A program made the position numbers and the translations under genes. Under the pieces are notes generated by a model. That model did no database searches. It was not told the DNA's origin and saw nothing but the letters and a program-made list of their open reading frames with translations. From Campylobacterota bacterium (GTDB lineage: Bacteria; Campylobacterota; Campylobacteria; Campylobacterales; Sulfurimonadaceae), in NCBI GenBank assembly GCA_040752835.1, contig JBFMGG010000008.1, positions 124,001-188,000 of the forward strand: a DNA stretch of 64,000 bases, read 5' to 3'. Below are positions 1-9,254 of this stretch, piece after piece. Every line of letters begins with the position of its first letter. The stretch's first letter is position 1.

Positions 1-888
1 GTTTTAGACAATGCTTCGACAGACGACACTCCAATCATTGTTCAAAAAAAACAGGCTGAATACCCACATATACGCTACTATCGGAACGAAACGACCATTG
101 ATCCCGACAGCAATTTCAAAAAGGCATTGGAACTTTCAACAACCAAGTATACATGGCTACTTGGCGACAGCTATAGATTGCCGGATGCCGGAATTGAATT
201 TTTGCTCCCCTTGTTATCTTCCGAAGAGAAAAAGTTTGATGCAATCGTTTTTAACCTTATTTCTTCTCGACGAAATAAAAGTCAAATATATACTGATGCC
301 AATTTGATGTTTAAAGACTTGGGAGCCATAATGACTTCTATCAGCAGTCTCATTTTCTCCAAAAAGTTGATTCAGAATGCTGATTTTGAGCGCTATAAAG
401 ATACCAATTTTCTCCAAACGGGCATTATTTTCGATTACATCGCAAAGCATCCGTTTAGAATTAAATGGATTCAAGAATACTCTGTCGAAAGTCTGAATTA
501 CCAGAAAAAAAAGAAGATTGCATGGAGCAATCAGCCTGTAGTTTTTGAAATTGCATGTAAACGATGGCAAAACTTTATTTTCAGCCTCCCGGATGTTTAT
601 TCAGAAGAATCGAAATTGAAAGTGATCCGTGACTTTGGTGCACTTTCGGGGATTTTCTCTTTTCGAAATCTTTTAAATCTTCGAAAGAAAAAAATTCTTA
701 CCTATGATATTTATTTAAAATATCAGCCATATTTTCAACGTGCCACCACTTTCCCGGAATCTATCGTTAAAATTATTGCCTTTTTACCGATCCCCGTGAT
801 ACTGGTGATACGTTTTTTGGCCAAAGTTTATGCCAAGTCTGGTCAGTTCGAAAAATACTGGAAACGTTTTAAAAATCGGTTCAGTTAG
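1..888 (+). CDS. Glycosyltransferase family 2, 5'-truncated by window
   Basis: The reading frame is open from the first base and runs 295 codons to a TAG stop, so the start lies upstream of the window. The first visible residues, VLDNASTDDT, followed by YRNE and a run ending in LLGDS, look like the nucleotide-sugar binding half of a GT-A fold family 2 glycosyltransferase. The C-terminal part is basic and has a hydrophobic stretch near its end that may hold it at the membrane. The acceptor and donor sugars cannot be read from the sequence. It sits beside a large surface-polysaccharide locus and is convergent with metK, with only 13 bases between them. Codon use is more AT-rich than in the rfb genes, which is common for polysaccharide genes. 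Confidence 0.75.
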   Translation, partial: VLDNASTDDTPIIVQKKQAEYPHIRYYRNETTIDPDSNFKKALELSTTKYTWLLGDSYRLPDAGIEFLLPLLSSEEKKFDAIVFNLISSRRNKSQIYTDANLMFKDLGAIMTSISSLIFSKKLIQNADFERYKDTNFLQTGIIFDYIAKHPFRIKWIQEYSVESLNYQKKKKIAWSNQPVVFEIACKRWQNFIFSLPDVYSEESKLKVIRDFGALSGIFSFRNLLNLRKKKILTYDIYLKYQPYFQRATTFPESIVKIIAFLPIPVILVIRFLAKVYAKSGQFEKYWKRFKNRFS

Positions 889-901
889 AAATCCGACTTT
901 A

Positions 902-2110
902 TTACAACGTTGATTTTAACTGTTCGAATTTTTTCAATTCGTCCAGTTTTTCCCACGGATAGTCGCTTTGTCCTACCTGTCCGCGGCTGGCGACGTCGGC
1001 GTAGAGAAACGTCTCTTCGCTGGGGTGGTCAAGATCGAATTTGCGGGTAATCCAGTTTGGTGTCAGCGGGAAATTGTCCATTACGAATTGAGAAAGAGTA
1101 TCGTCGTTTAGCCCTTCGACTACGGTTCCGTAGGTGTCGACCGCAACCGAAGTCGGTTTGGCGACGCCGATCGCGTAGCTGATCTGTACGACGCATTTTT
1201 TTGCCAGACCGGCTGCAACGATGTGTTTGGCCAGCCAGCGGCCGGCATACAATCCTGAACGGTCGACTTTCGTATAGTCTTTCGAACTTTGTGCACCCCC
1301 GCCGATAGGAGCGTATCCGCCGAAACTGTCGACGATGAGTTTACGCCCGGTCAGGCCGCTGTCGTGCAGGCTCGAATGGGAAACGTATTTACCTGTCGGA
1401 TTAATGTGGATAATACAGTCCTTCGGATCGAAAAGCTGCGTCGGAAGACCGGTGTCGAGAATCAGTTCCATGATCAGCTCGCGGACCTGCTCGATGTTCA
1501 TTGTGTTGACGCACGGTGCTGATACGACGATGGTGTGAATTTTCTGCGGTTGGCAGTTTTCGAAATTCTCTTTTTTGCCGTAGTCCATCGTCACCTGGGT
1601 TTTGATGTCGACACCCAGCTTGTGCGGATGGGCGAGGGCATAGTGGTAGACTTTTTCCATCAGCATGCGGGCATAGGTAATAGCGCTGGGCATGTAGTTG
1701 GCGGTTTCACTGTCGGCGTAGCCGAACATGATCCCCTGGTCCCCGGCACCCGTTTCGCCGTCTGCCTGGTCGACACCCTGATTGATGTCGGGGCTCTGGC
1801 GGTTGAGGAGAACCTGTACCTGTACGTCATCAGGATGGAGGCACTCTTCCCGGGTAAAATGGGGATGGCCGTTGTAACCGATTTTTTTGAGGGCATCAAG
1901 GGCGATTTGTTTGTACTCTTTAGTGCTAAGTTCGACTTTGGAGGTTACTTCTCCGCCGATAATGACGTGTTTTCCGGCCACGAAGACTTCGCTGGCCACC
2001 CGGCTTTTGGGATCGCCGATGATAAGACGGTCGACGATGCTGTCGGCAATAATATCGGCACATTTATCCGGGTGTCCCGGGCTGACTACTTCACTGGTAA
2101 ACAGGTACAT
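902..2110 (-). CDS. metK: S-adenosylmethionine synthetase
   Basis: This enzyme makes S-adenosylmethionine from methionine and ATP in the cytoplasm. The protein (402 aa) begins MYLFTSEVVSPGHPDK, the ATP-binding N-terminal signature with the SEVVSPGHPDK box. It also has the conserved GAGDQG loop and the GGGAQSSKDYTKVDRS region, written here with an Ala-Gln-Ser insert where most MetK have GGGAFSGKD. The frame stays open 27 codons further upstream, but those residues look random, and a GGAG ribosome site precedes the ATG at 2110, so I chose that start. It is a little longer than the usual 380-390 aa. It is transcribed divergently from the GT4 gene. Confidence 0.95.
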   Translation of the reverse strand: MYLFTSEVVSPGHPDKCADIIADSIVDRLIIGDPKSRVASEVFVAGKHVIIGGEVTSKVELSTKEYKQIALDALKKIGYNGHPHFTREECLHPDDVQVQVLLNRQSPDINQGVDQADGETGAGDQGIMFGYADSETANYMPSAITYARMLMEKVYHYALAHPHKLGVDIKTQVTMDYGKKENFENCQPQKIHTIVVSAPCVNTMNIEQVRELIMELILDTGLPTQLFDPKDCIIHINPTGKYVSHSSLHDSGLTGRKLIVDSFGGYAPIGGGAQSSKDYTKVDRSGLYAGRWLAKHIVAAGLAKKCVVQISYAIGVAKPTSVAVDTYGTVVEGLNDDTLSQFVMDNFPLTPNWITRKFDLDHPSEETFLYADVASRGQVGQSDYPWEKLDELKKFEQLKSTL

Positions 2111-2257
2111 ACGTTTGATTTTCTCCGTTTGCTCGATTCGCTGATGATAGCTGTCAAATATTGTAGACAAAAACAACTTAAATAGTGGCAAAATCGGTAC
2201 TTTCAGGGTTTCTTTGTTATTATCTTCACCTATAATTTATCCAACATACGGCGGGCC

Positions 2258-3346
2258 ATGGGAACAAAAATATGCGAACTGTGCCTCTCCCCTGATCTGG
2301 GAGGGCTGGAACTTTATATAATGCGCGCGGCGCATTATCTTCAGGGGCGCTGTATCAGCGTCATTAACGAAAAGGGGAAGCTGATGGAATATTTTTCCAG
2401 CAGCGGGGAACGTCATGTGGGGCTGAAACGTCGCAATGTCCTGCTTTCGTGGATCGGGGCGCGGGAATTGGCCCGCATCATCGACGCCGAAGAGGTCGAT
2501 GTGCTGCATCTTCACTGGACGAAAGACCTTCCTCTCGCGATTACCGCAAAGCTGCTCTCCAAACGCAAACCCAAAGTTGTGCAGTCTCGGCACATGACGA
2601 TGACCCGTTTTAAAAACGACGTTTATCATCGGTTCATCTACAAAAATCTTGACATGATGCTCGCCGTGACGCAGCAGGTCAAATCCCAGATCGAGAAATT
2701 CGTCCCGGCCGAAGTGCGTCCGCGTACCGAGGTGCTTTACATCGGCGCCGAACAGCCTCCCCTCATCGAACCCGATGAAAAGCGCTCCCGCCGTGATCGG
2801 TTGGGTTTGGGGAATGCTTTTACGGTAGGTATCGTTGGGCGCATCGAGCCGCCCAAAGGGCAGCATCTGGTACTGGAAGCGGTTGAAAAACTCCGCGCGG
2901 AAGGGATAGACGCGAAAGCGCTGATCGTCGGGCACGCAATGGATGAGGGGTATCTGGATTCTTTGAAGGGGCGTTATCCTGACGTCGGGGTTTTTACCGG
3001 CTTTACGAAAGAGGCGCAGGCCATGATGCAGTTGTGCGACGTAGTAGTGCTGGCAACCGAAAAAGAGACGTTCGGGCTGGTGCTGATCGAGGCCATGATG
3101 TGCGGAGTCTGCGTTGTCGCCAGCCGGAGCGGCGGGCCGCTGGAGATCATCGATGAGGGTCGTAACGGTTTATTGTTTACGACGTTCGACGCACAGGACC
3201 TGAACCTCAAGCTCCGAGAGTTGTACGATGCCCCGGAATTCCGGGTGCATCTGGCGCAGGAGGGAAAACGCAAAGCGCTCGATGTGTTCGAAAGCAAAAA
3301 ACAGTTTGAACGGATGACTAAAATTTTTGAAGAGATGCAGCAATGA
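2258..3346 (+). CDS. Glycosyltransferase family 4 (GT-B fold)
   Basis: A retaining GT-B glycosyltransferase of 362 aa. The N-terminal half begins with a glycine-rich acceptor-side loop (PDLGGLE). The C-terminal half has the usual family 4 landmarks: VGRIEPPKGQ, a GHAMDEGY/VFTGF strand, and the E-x7-E donor-binding motif in the segment EKETFGLVLIEAMMCG, followed by SGGPLEII. It probably adds a hexose during lipopolysaccharide or capsule assembly on the cytoplasmic face of the membrane. Its stop overlaps the start of the next gene by ATGA, so the two are translationally coupled. The exact sugar cannot be told. Confidence 0.85.
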   Translation: MGTKICELCLSPDLGGLELYIMRAAHYLQGRCISVINEKGKLMEYFSSSGERHVGLKRRNVLLSWIGARELARIIDAEEVDVLHLHWTKDLPLAITAKLLSKRKPKVVQSRHMTMTRFKNDVYHRFIYKNLDMMLAVTQQVKSQIEKFVPAEVRPRTEVLYIGAEQPPLIEPDEKRSRRDRLGLGNAFTVGIVGRIEPPKGQHLVLEAVEKLRAEGIDAKALIVGHAMDEGYLDSLKGRYPDVGVFTGFTKEAQAMMQLCDVVVLATEKETFGLVLIEAMMCGVCVVASRSGGPLEIIDEGRNGLLFTTFDAQDLNLKLRELYDAPEFRVHLAQEGKRKALDVFESKKQFERMTKIFEEMQQ

Positions 3347-4350
3347 AACTATGGTATGAAAAAGGGGCATGGGCAACCCGAAAAGCCAGAGAAACGGCGG
3401 CTTCGATGTCGCCCGAATCGGTTCGCTCGATTGTGGTGATTCGTCATGCGGCGATCGGGGATATGATGGTGATGCGACCGTTTCTGATTCAGGCGAGGGA
3501 GTTCTTCCCCAACGCGAAGATCACGTTGAGCATCGTGAACAACTATGCCTACGGTGCGCCCGAGGACCTGGTCGACCGCGTCCACGTGGTCCACAAGAAA
3601 AAAGAGGGGAAAAAAACGACCTACGCCGAACGCCTGCGCGACATCAAGGCGCTCGGGGAACACGACATCGTGTTCGATATGGCCGATACCTCGTTGTCCG
3701 GGATCATCTGCATGATGACCAAGGCACGCCTGAAAATCGGCTTCCCTTATCGCAGGTTCAAAAACAATCTGTTTTACGATATCGCCATTCTGCGTTCGGA
3801 CCTGGTACCGGAGGTGGAAACCCTGCTGCACATGCTTTATATCCTCGGAGCCCCGAAAAAGCAGATGCTCGAATACGGTTATCCGCCCTATGAAACCAAT
3901 CAGGAACGCCCCTACATCGTCTATTTTACGACCGCGTCGCTGGGCTGGAAGTGTTGGCCTCAGGAACGTTTTGCCGAACTGATTGAGCGATCGGTGGAAA
4001 ATTATCCCGATTTCGAGCATGTGGTTCTCGAAGGGATCCGCGATTACGAAAAAGTCGATGCCCTGATGGAGCGCCTGAGCGCTTACCCGAGCGTTCGCAA
4101 GCTTGATCCGATGCCGCTGGAGGAGTTAATGCCGTTTTTGGGGAAAGCGCGCATGGTCGTCAGCGGCGATACGGGAATCCGCAATATGGCTATTGCCGCC
4201 GGAACACCGACGGTCGGGATCTTTTTCTTTACCGTCCCCTACCGTTATCTGCCGATCGATGAACGCCATCACGCCGTTTTCAATGCCGAGGGAAGGGAGC
4301 CGTACAGCGAGGAAGTTCTACGCTTAATGGCGCGGAAACTACACAGCTGA
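3343..4350 (+). CDS. Glycosyltransferase family 9 (heptosyltransferase-like)
   Basis: A 335 aa GT-B protein of the ADP-heptose:LPS heptosyltransferase superfamily. Visible landmarks are IVVIRHAAIGDMMVMRPF at the N-terminus, the acceptor-side loop with Asp of the (A/G)IGD pattern, and VSGDTGIRNMAIAAGTPTVGIF near the C-terminus, which matches the donor-binding (S/T)xDTGxxH region except that the usual histidine is Arg/Asn here. It overlaps the upstream GT4 gene by 4 bases and converges on the ligase gene with a 12-base tail overlap. Probably an inner-core or polysaccharide transferase. WaaC and WaaF are the usual relatives, but I cannot assign which. Confidence 0.8.
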   Translation: MKLWYEKGAWATRKARETAASMSPESVRSIVVIRHAAIGDMMVMRPFLIQAREFFPNAKITLSIVNNYAYGAPEDLVDRVHVVHKKKEGKKTTYAERLRDIKALGEHDIVFDMADTSLSGIICMMTKARLKIGFPYRRFKNNLFYDIAILRSDLVPEVETLLHMLYILGAPKKQMLEYGYPPYETNQERPYIVYFTTASLGWKCWPQERFAELIERSVENYPDFEHVVLEGIRDYEKVDALMERLSAYPSVRKLDPMPLEELMPFLGKARMVVSGDTGIRNMAIAAGTPTVGIFFFTVPYRYLPIDERHHAVFNAEGREPYSEEVLRLMARKLHS

Positions 4351-5661
4351 TGGGGAGATCAGCTTGGAATCTTCGGGGCAGGGTTGAACGAGCGTAAGCG
4401 AGATGAGAAGTATCAATACTTTTCCGACTTCGGAAGGTATCAGAATGATGGAAGGTAATGAAACGATTGTGATTGTGAATGCCAAGAGGTATTGAATGTA
4501 TTTCAAGCGTGAATCAGGTTGAATATATCGGATCATTTGATAAATGATATTAAAAAAAATCAAAAGCCCAACGATGCCAAATTGTACGAGAGTGTCCAGA
4601 TACTCACTGTCGAAGCTTGCATGATCGCCGCTATGATAATTCATATAAAGCATATTTTTATTCGCAGGATCGGTTTCTTTCCTATCTATAATTTTGAACA
4701 CTTCTGCTATGTGATCTCCCGTTCCTACACCGAAAACAGAGTTTTCTTTGATGACTTCCCAGCCGTAAAGATAGTATGCAATGCGCATACCTTCTCCTGA
4801 AGTATAAGAAGCATTGAAGGACTTTCGGGTTTCTTCCGCGATGGCTGAAAATCGGTTTTTGAATATTTCACTATTTTCATAAGCGATAAGATAGGTTGTT
4901 CCTAGAAAAGCAACGATGATTAATATGGCCCGAAATAGGTATTGGCGAAAAACATACCCAATTGTTAATGAGATACTGAGACTGTATAAAATGTATCCCA
5001 ACCGGGATGCAATTAAAAAGACAACGCTACTGACACCGAGAAACAGGATAAACAAGGCAGCATTAAAGAAAAGACCGGGATGCCGATTTTTGAGCAGTGA
5101 AAAGAGAAGAATATTTGCCGTTATACTTAAGCTAATGCTGTAAGCAGTATAGCTGACCATGAACGGAACATTGACGTGCATGGCCGGATGCAATTCGATC
5201 AATGGGACGTAGTCTAACCATGCTGATACCGGGTAATCAAAAAATAGCAGGTAGGATGTGAGTGCACTGAAAATGATTCCAAGGATAAAACTTCCGAGAA
5301 TCATGAAGACAAACCGTTTTTGAACAATCATGTAAATAATAATTATATGAAGAATGTATTTGAATTCTTTGAGTTTAAAAAATGCTGTTGCAATGTGTTC
5401 GCTTCCTAAAGTCCAAAAAACGTACATTGTATAGAAAAGGATGAAGGAAATAATGACTTTGTTTTTAAGCGCATTGAAAAACTTCTCTTTTAGGTTCCCA
5501 CTAAAAAACATGATTAGTGCTGCGGCAATAAAAATTTGCGTTGCAGTTTTCGGTGCAACCGGGAGTAAAAAAGCGTAAAGTATCAGCAGATAGTTCGCGG
5601 CTAAAGCCGATTGTTCCCGATATGGGCGAATCGCCTCAAAAGAAAATAGCCGTAACATCAT
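4339..5661 (-). CDS. O-antigen ligase / polymerase family membrane protein
   Basis: A 440 aa polytopic inner-membrane protein with about ten to twelve hydrophobic segments. A large loop before the last helices contains the segment GVGTGDH and a long hydrophilic stretch with HSGDHASFDSEYLDTLVQFG. That arrangement is typical of the Wzy_C/WaaL superfamily, which joins finished O-chains to lipid A-core in the periplasm or polymerises repeat units. The pattern ...F-D-S-E-Y-L...Q-x-G-x-x-G is the usual ligase-family signature. It is the last gene of the minus-strand polysaccharide operon. Its start overlaps the end of the next upstream gene by 4 bases. Ligase and polymerase cannot be told apart here. 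It is AT-rich relative to its neighbours. Confidence 0.8.
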   Translation of the reverse strand: MMLRLFSFEAIRPYREQSALAANYLLILYAFLLPVAPKTATQIFIAAALIMFFSGNLKEKFFNALKNKVIISFILFYTMYVFWTLGSEHIATAFFKLKEFKYILHIIIIYMIVQKRFVFMILGSFILGIIFSALTSYLLFFDYPVSAWLDYVPLIELHPAMHVNVPFMVSYTAYSISLSITANILLFSLLKNRHPGLFFNAALFILFLGVSSVVFLIASRLGYILYSLSISLTIGYVFRQYLFRAILIIVAFLGTTYLIAYENSEIFKNRFSAIAEETRKSFNASYTSGEGMRIAYYLYGWEVIKENSVFGVGTGDHIAEVFKIIDRKETDPANKNMLYMNYHSGDHASFDSEYLDTLVQFGIVGLLIFFNIIYQMIRYIQPDSRLKYIQYLLAFTITIVSLPSIILIPSEVGKVLILLISLTLVQPCPEDSKLISPSAV

Positions 5662-6587
5662 GGACGGTTCGCGCGTATAGTCTGATTATAGCGCAGGCTC
5701 TCTTTGATCGGGGCACCGCGCAGGAAAAAAGCAAAGATATTCCATCCCCCCTTTTTGGTAGCGACGCGGCGGAGGAGTTTGAAAAAGAGGGCGGTTTTGA
5801 TCAGCATCCGGGGCAATCCCTGAAAATGTTTGTCTATGAGGAGGTTGTAGGAGATGTAAAATTCTCTTTCGAGGGCGGGATTTGTACCCGAACTGCCTCC
5901 ACCCTCGTGGAACACTTCGGCGTAGGGGAGAAAATAGACCGTTCGTCCGCTGTTCCATACCCGTTTGCAGATGTCTTCTTCTTCGCAGTAGAGGAAAAAA
6001 ACCGTGTCCAGGCCACCGAGCGCGCAAAAAACGTCGGCGCGGAAAAACATGCACGATCCGCTGATGATTTCGACCTGGGCAGGGAGTTCCAGACGTGCTT
6101 TGTTGCTGGGAAAAGGGTTTTTGGACAGCATCCGATGGGCGCTGTTCCCGAACCATTGTTTGACGACCGAGGGGAATTGTTTGTAGGATGAGGAAAAGTT
6201 GCCGTTTTCATCGGTAATCTTGGCGGTCAGGGCCCCGGCGTCGGGATGCGATTCCATAAATTCTTTCATGACGGTGGCAGCGTCGTTGAGAAGGAGGCAG
6301 TCGTTATTGATAAAGAAATAATACCGTCCCGATGCGACGTTGACCCCCAGCATATTTCCTCCCGCAAACCCGCTGTTGATCCGGTTGCGTAGGAGTTTGA
6401 CCGAAGGGGAGCCCTCGAGCGCGCTGTGTAGACGGTTATAGTCTTCGGCCTCGGAGGCGTTGTCGACGACGATGATTTCGTACGACGTTTGTCCGGAAAC
6501 GCGGGACCGGATACTTTCAACGAGTGCGATCGTATGGGCCGACGAGTTGTAGTTGACGGTGATGAAAGAGATGTCGAGGCCGTTCAT
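5658..6587 (-). CDS. Glycosyltransferase family 2, rhamnosyltransferase-like
   Basis: A 309 aa GT-A enzyme. The N-terminus reads DISFITVNYNSS, then EIIVVDNAS. The segment SGFAGGNMLG followed by FINNDCLLL gives the N-x-D form of the metal-binding D-x-D motif, and a C-terminal region contains CEEEDICKRV, a good candidate for the catalytic ED pair. This layout is typical of the WbbL-type family that transfers rhamnose from dTDP-rhamnose. The dTDP-rhamnose biosynthesis genes a few kilobases upstream in the same operon fit that reading, but donor specificity is inferred. The gene overlaps both neighbours by four bases. Confidence 0.83.
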   Translation of the reverse strand: MNGLDISFITVNYNSSAHTIALVESIRSRVSGQTSYEIIVVDNASEAEDYNRLHSALEGSPSVKLLRNRINSGFAGGNMLGVNVASGRYYFFINNDCLLLNDAATVMKEFMESHPDAGALTAKITDENGNFSSSYKQFPSVVKQWFGNSAHRMLSKNPFPSNKARLELPAQVEIISGSCMFFRADVFCALGGLDTVFFLYCEEEDICKRVWNSGRTVYFLPYAEVFHEGGGSSGTNPALEREFYISYNLLIDKHFQGLPRMLIKTALFFKLLRRVATKKGGWNIFAFFLRGAPIKESLRYNQTIRANRP

Positions 6588-7357
6588 CGCAAGAGTGTTT
6601 CCAGCCGTTTTCGGATGCTGTAAAAGAATTTTTTATTGATGAAGCGGTTGAATAGCGGTGCGCAGGTGATAAGCATCATGGTACAGGTGGTGCGGATCGC
6701 CATCGGGCGGATGATCCGTGCGTATTTGTCCATAAAGGCGTTTTTTGACGCAAAAAAGCTTTCGTTACAGTTGCCGCCGCTTTTGTGGTAGAGATGAAAA
6801 TCGATGACATAGGCATTCCAGCCGAGGATATTGGCAAGGGTACACAAGTCGGTGGCGTAGAGATGAAAACCTTTGAGATCGTGAGAAAGCGCCAGGTTGG
6901 CGTCGTTTTTGACCAGGAGAAAATTTTCATCGAGACTGCGGGCCCGCGCGGGGAGGGTCCCGATTTTCTGGTCGGCTCCCCAGGGATCGGTGATCCGGTA
7001 GAGTTTGGTGCTGAAATCACCGTAACCGGCATTTCCCAAAACCGCCCAGTCGGGGTCGAGCCGGTCCATCTCCGCAATCCGCTCCGCCAGAACACCGATG
7101 TCGTCAAACTCAAGCAGGATATCCTGATGGCAGACGATGATGTATTTGCCGGAAGCACGATTCAAAAATTTGTTCAAACCGCTGTACCCGTCCTCGGTGT
7201 TCCCGTTTGAGTTGTCGACGTATAAAAATTCGGTGTTGGCATCGGTGAAACCCGCACGGTTGAACGACGCGACCATATCGCGGTATTCCGTATGATCGGT
7301 AACGAGGGTACAGACGGAATAAGTGAGAGGATAGGTCGAATCATTCAGGCAACGCAT
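6584..7357 (-). CDS. Glycosyltransferase-like protein (GT-A-type N-terminus)
   Basis: A 257 aa protein with a GT-A-like beginning: YSVCTLVTD, then EFLYVDNSNG, then a D-x-x motif in IIVCHQDILL. It resembles the family of glycosyltransferase-like proteins in which the D-x-D is replaced by HQD, seen in streptomycin-biosynthesis StrF-like domains. It also has a conserved FHLYATDLC segment and a DFHLYHKSGG segment. The C-terminal 50 residues are basic and hydrophobic. It lies between two clear GT2 genes, overlapping one by 4 bases and abutting the other, so a role in the same polysaccharide is likely. The reaction is unknown. Confidence 0.6.
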   Translation of the reverse strand: MRCLNDSTYPLTYSVCTLVTDHTEYRDMVASFNRAGFTDANTEFLYVDNSNGNTEDGYSGLNKFLNRASGKYIIVCHQDILLEFDDIGVLAERIAEMDRLDPDWAVLGNAGYGDFSTKLYRITDPWGADQKIGTLPARARSLDENFLLVKNDANLALSHDLKGFHLYATDLCTLANILGWNAYVIDFHLYHKSGGNCNESFFASKNAFMDKYARIIRPMAIRTTCTMMLITCAPLFNRFINKKFFYSIRKRLETLLR

Positions 7358-8200
7358 TTAGCAAGCCCCTGGAGAGAGTTTCTCGATGCCGTTGACGCAT
7401 ACGAAGCGGTTTTCATCGAAGTTCGCTTTGAGAATGCGGTTATTGATGATCCCTTCTTCTTCGGCAAAGCGTTTTTTGTGCCACAGGTGCATCATGCAGG
7501 CGTTGTTGCGGCACGATTTGAGCTCGATCCCCAGGCCGCGGAAACGCCATCCAAGGTCAATATCCTCTCCCACGGAAGGGAGGCGGTAGGTTTCATCGAA
7601 GCCGTTGATTTTGAGCATGTCTTCTTTAAAGCACGAGAAGTTGCAGCCGATGATGTAGCGGACGTAGCGTTTGGTGATATTGCTCAACAGACTGCCCGAG
7701 GAGAAATAAAAACCTTCTTCAACGTGTCTTGCACCGTCTTTCACCATCCATGGCAAATGCCACAGGAAATGTTTTTCAAGCTGTGCAAAGGGGAGGGTAT
7801 GTTGTTTGACTTTGGCCGTATATTCCGGCCCCAGTTCGAAACGTTTCCCGCACAGGACAATCCCTTTTTGCGCGTTTTCGACGTGGCCTTGGATAAATGT
7901 GCTGTAAGGTACGCAATCCCCGTCGATGAAGATCAGATATTCATGGCTTGCGGCTTTGATCGCGTTGTTCATGGCAATATTTTTCCGCCACCCCTCGTCG
8001 GCCTGGGTCAGGTGGACGAGATGGGGGAACCGCCCTTTTTGCGCCGCCACGAATTCCGCCATTTCGTTAGAATCGCCGTCTTCGGAAATGATGATCTCAT
8101 CGGGCGCGACGCTCTGGTGTTCGAGGCTGTCGAGGATGAACCCGAGCGCTTCGGTGTCTTTGTAGACCGAGATGATCAGGGTTGAACGGGGATAGGGCAT
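7358..8200 (-). CDS. Glycosyltransferase family 2 with galactosyltransferase-type C-terminus
   Basis: A 280 aa GT-A transferase. It starts STLIISVYKDTEAL, has a IISEDGDS strand and a FIDGDCVPY D-x-D metal site at about residue 94. Its second half contains IGCNFSCFKEDMLKINGFDE and GEDIDLGWRF, the acceptor/catalytic ED block of the chondroitin-polymerase and galactosyltransferase C-terminal family. It is likely to add a hexose or N-acetylhexosamine to the cell-surface glycan. It follows the GT9 gene by 32 bases in the same operon. Confidence 0.85.
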   Translation of the reverse strand: MPYPRSTLIISVYKDTEALGFILDSLEHQSVAPDEIIISEDGDSNEMAEFVAAQKGRFPHLVHLTQADEGWRKNIAMNNAIKAASHEYLIFIDGDCVPYSTFIQGHVENAQKGIVLCGKRFELGPEYTAKVKQHTLPFAQLEKHFLWHLPWMVKDGARHVEEGFYFSSGSLLSNITKRYVRYIIGCNFSCFKEDMLKINGFDETYRLPSVGEDIDLGWRFRGLGIELKSCRNNACMMHLWHKKRFAEEEGIINNRILKANFDENRFVCVNGIEKLSPGAC

Positions 8201-8232
8201 AGGGGGATTCTCCGGAATGTAATGGCCTTATT

Positions 8233-9252
8233 TTACAGGATATTAGCTGATTTTAACGCTGAGAGTACCGTTTCGGCTGAAAGATCCTTCATGCAGACGT
8301 TGTCGGTGCACGCTTTCATCGTCGGGGTTTTGTAACACGGCGAACATGCTAACCCCAACGAAAGAATGTGGACTTCGTTCGTTGCCGAACGATAGGGACC
8401 GGTGACGTGAGCGGGGGTGGGACCGATCAGGCAGAAAACGGGGGTATTCATCGCCGAAGCGATATGTGCCGTTCCTGTATCGGTCACGACAAGGGCCCGC
8501 GCATGGCCGATGACGCTGATCATTTCGGCAACGGTCGTGCGTCCGACAAGATCGATGACGTTGGGAGGATAAGGGCGGATTGCTTCGAAAAACGGTTCTT
8601 CCCCTTTTCCGCCGACGATCACGATGCTGAGATCCGAGGGGAGAAGGGCAATGAGCTTTTTCCAATGGCTTTGCGGCCATGCACGGTAGTTCAGGCGGCT
8701 TTTTTTGTTGTGCGAGTTGCTGGGGCTGAGGACGATGTAGCGCTCGGGCAGCTGGAGTTTTGCCTGTACCTCGGGAAATTTTTTGCCGATAATCCTAGGA
8801 GCGGCCTGTTGAAGGACGTCTTGGGTAACGACCGGGGCGTAAAACGATTTGCAGATATCGACCATATGGTCATTTTCTCCGAAAACGGGCTGCTCAAAAA
8901 ACCATCCGCTTTTGTGGCGTGCCCGGATGGCGTTGCACAGGGTTCGGAACTGTTTACCCATCTCGAAATTGATGAACAGGTCGTACGGATTCTGTCGCGA
9001 TGCACGGATGATGGAGCGTTTTTGCGGGCTAAGCCACACGGGGAGTTTTTTATGCCTGAGATGAAAAATATGGTTGATGCGGGGATCGTTTTCAAATAAT
9101 TTCGCGGTTCCGGGCGTCGTGATAAAGTCGATGACCACTCCGGCACCGTATTCGGCACGGAGGGCATCGATGACGGAGGTCGCGTACACCAGATCCCCCA
9201 GCGCTCCGCAGCGCAATACCAAAACCCGTTTGATGTCCTCGGGAATATGCAT
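8233..9252 (-). CDS. Glycosyltransferase family 9 (heptosyltransferase-like)
   Basis: A 339 aa member of the heptosyltransferase superfamily. The N-terminus reads RVLVLRCGALGDLVYATSV, with the Asp of the GD motif. The C-terminal half has IVIVGGKGE, LVGRTTVAEM and VVTDTGTAHIASAMNTPVFCLIGPT, the classic donor-binding DTGxxH signature, intact here unlike in the other GT9 protein of this window. The frame is open 13 codons upstream, but the ATG at 9252 lies 2 bases after the rfbB stop and fits the family N-terminus better. A C-terminal group of cysteines (ACSPCYKTP, CTDNVC) is typical of WaaC/WaaF-like proteins. Confidence 0.85.
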   Translation of the reverse strand: MHIPEDIKRVLVLRCGALGDLVYATSVIDALRAEYGAGVVIDFITTPGTAKLFENDPRINHIFHLRHKKLPVWLSPQKRSIIRASRQNPYDLFINFEMGKQFRTLCNAIRARHKSGWFFEQPVFGENDHMVDICKSFYAPVVTQDVLQQAAPRIIGKKFPEVQAKLQLPERYIVLSPSNSHNKKSRLNYRAWPQSHWKKLIALLPSDLSIVIVGGKGEEPFFEAIRPYPPNVIDLVGRTTVAEMISVIGHARALVVTDTGTAHIASAMNTPVFCLIGPTPAHVTGPYRSATNEVHILSLGLACSPCYKTPTMKACTDNVCMKDLSAETVLSALKSANIL

Positions 9253-9254
9253 CG

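Noticed and set aside
1535-2185. A 216-codon open frame antisense to metK
   Set aside because: It lies wholly inside metK and shows no recognisable protein features.
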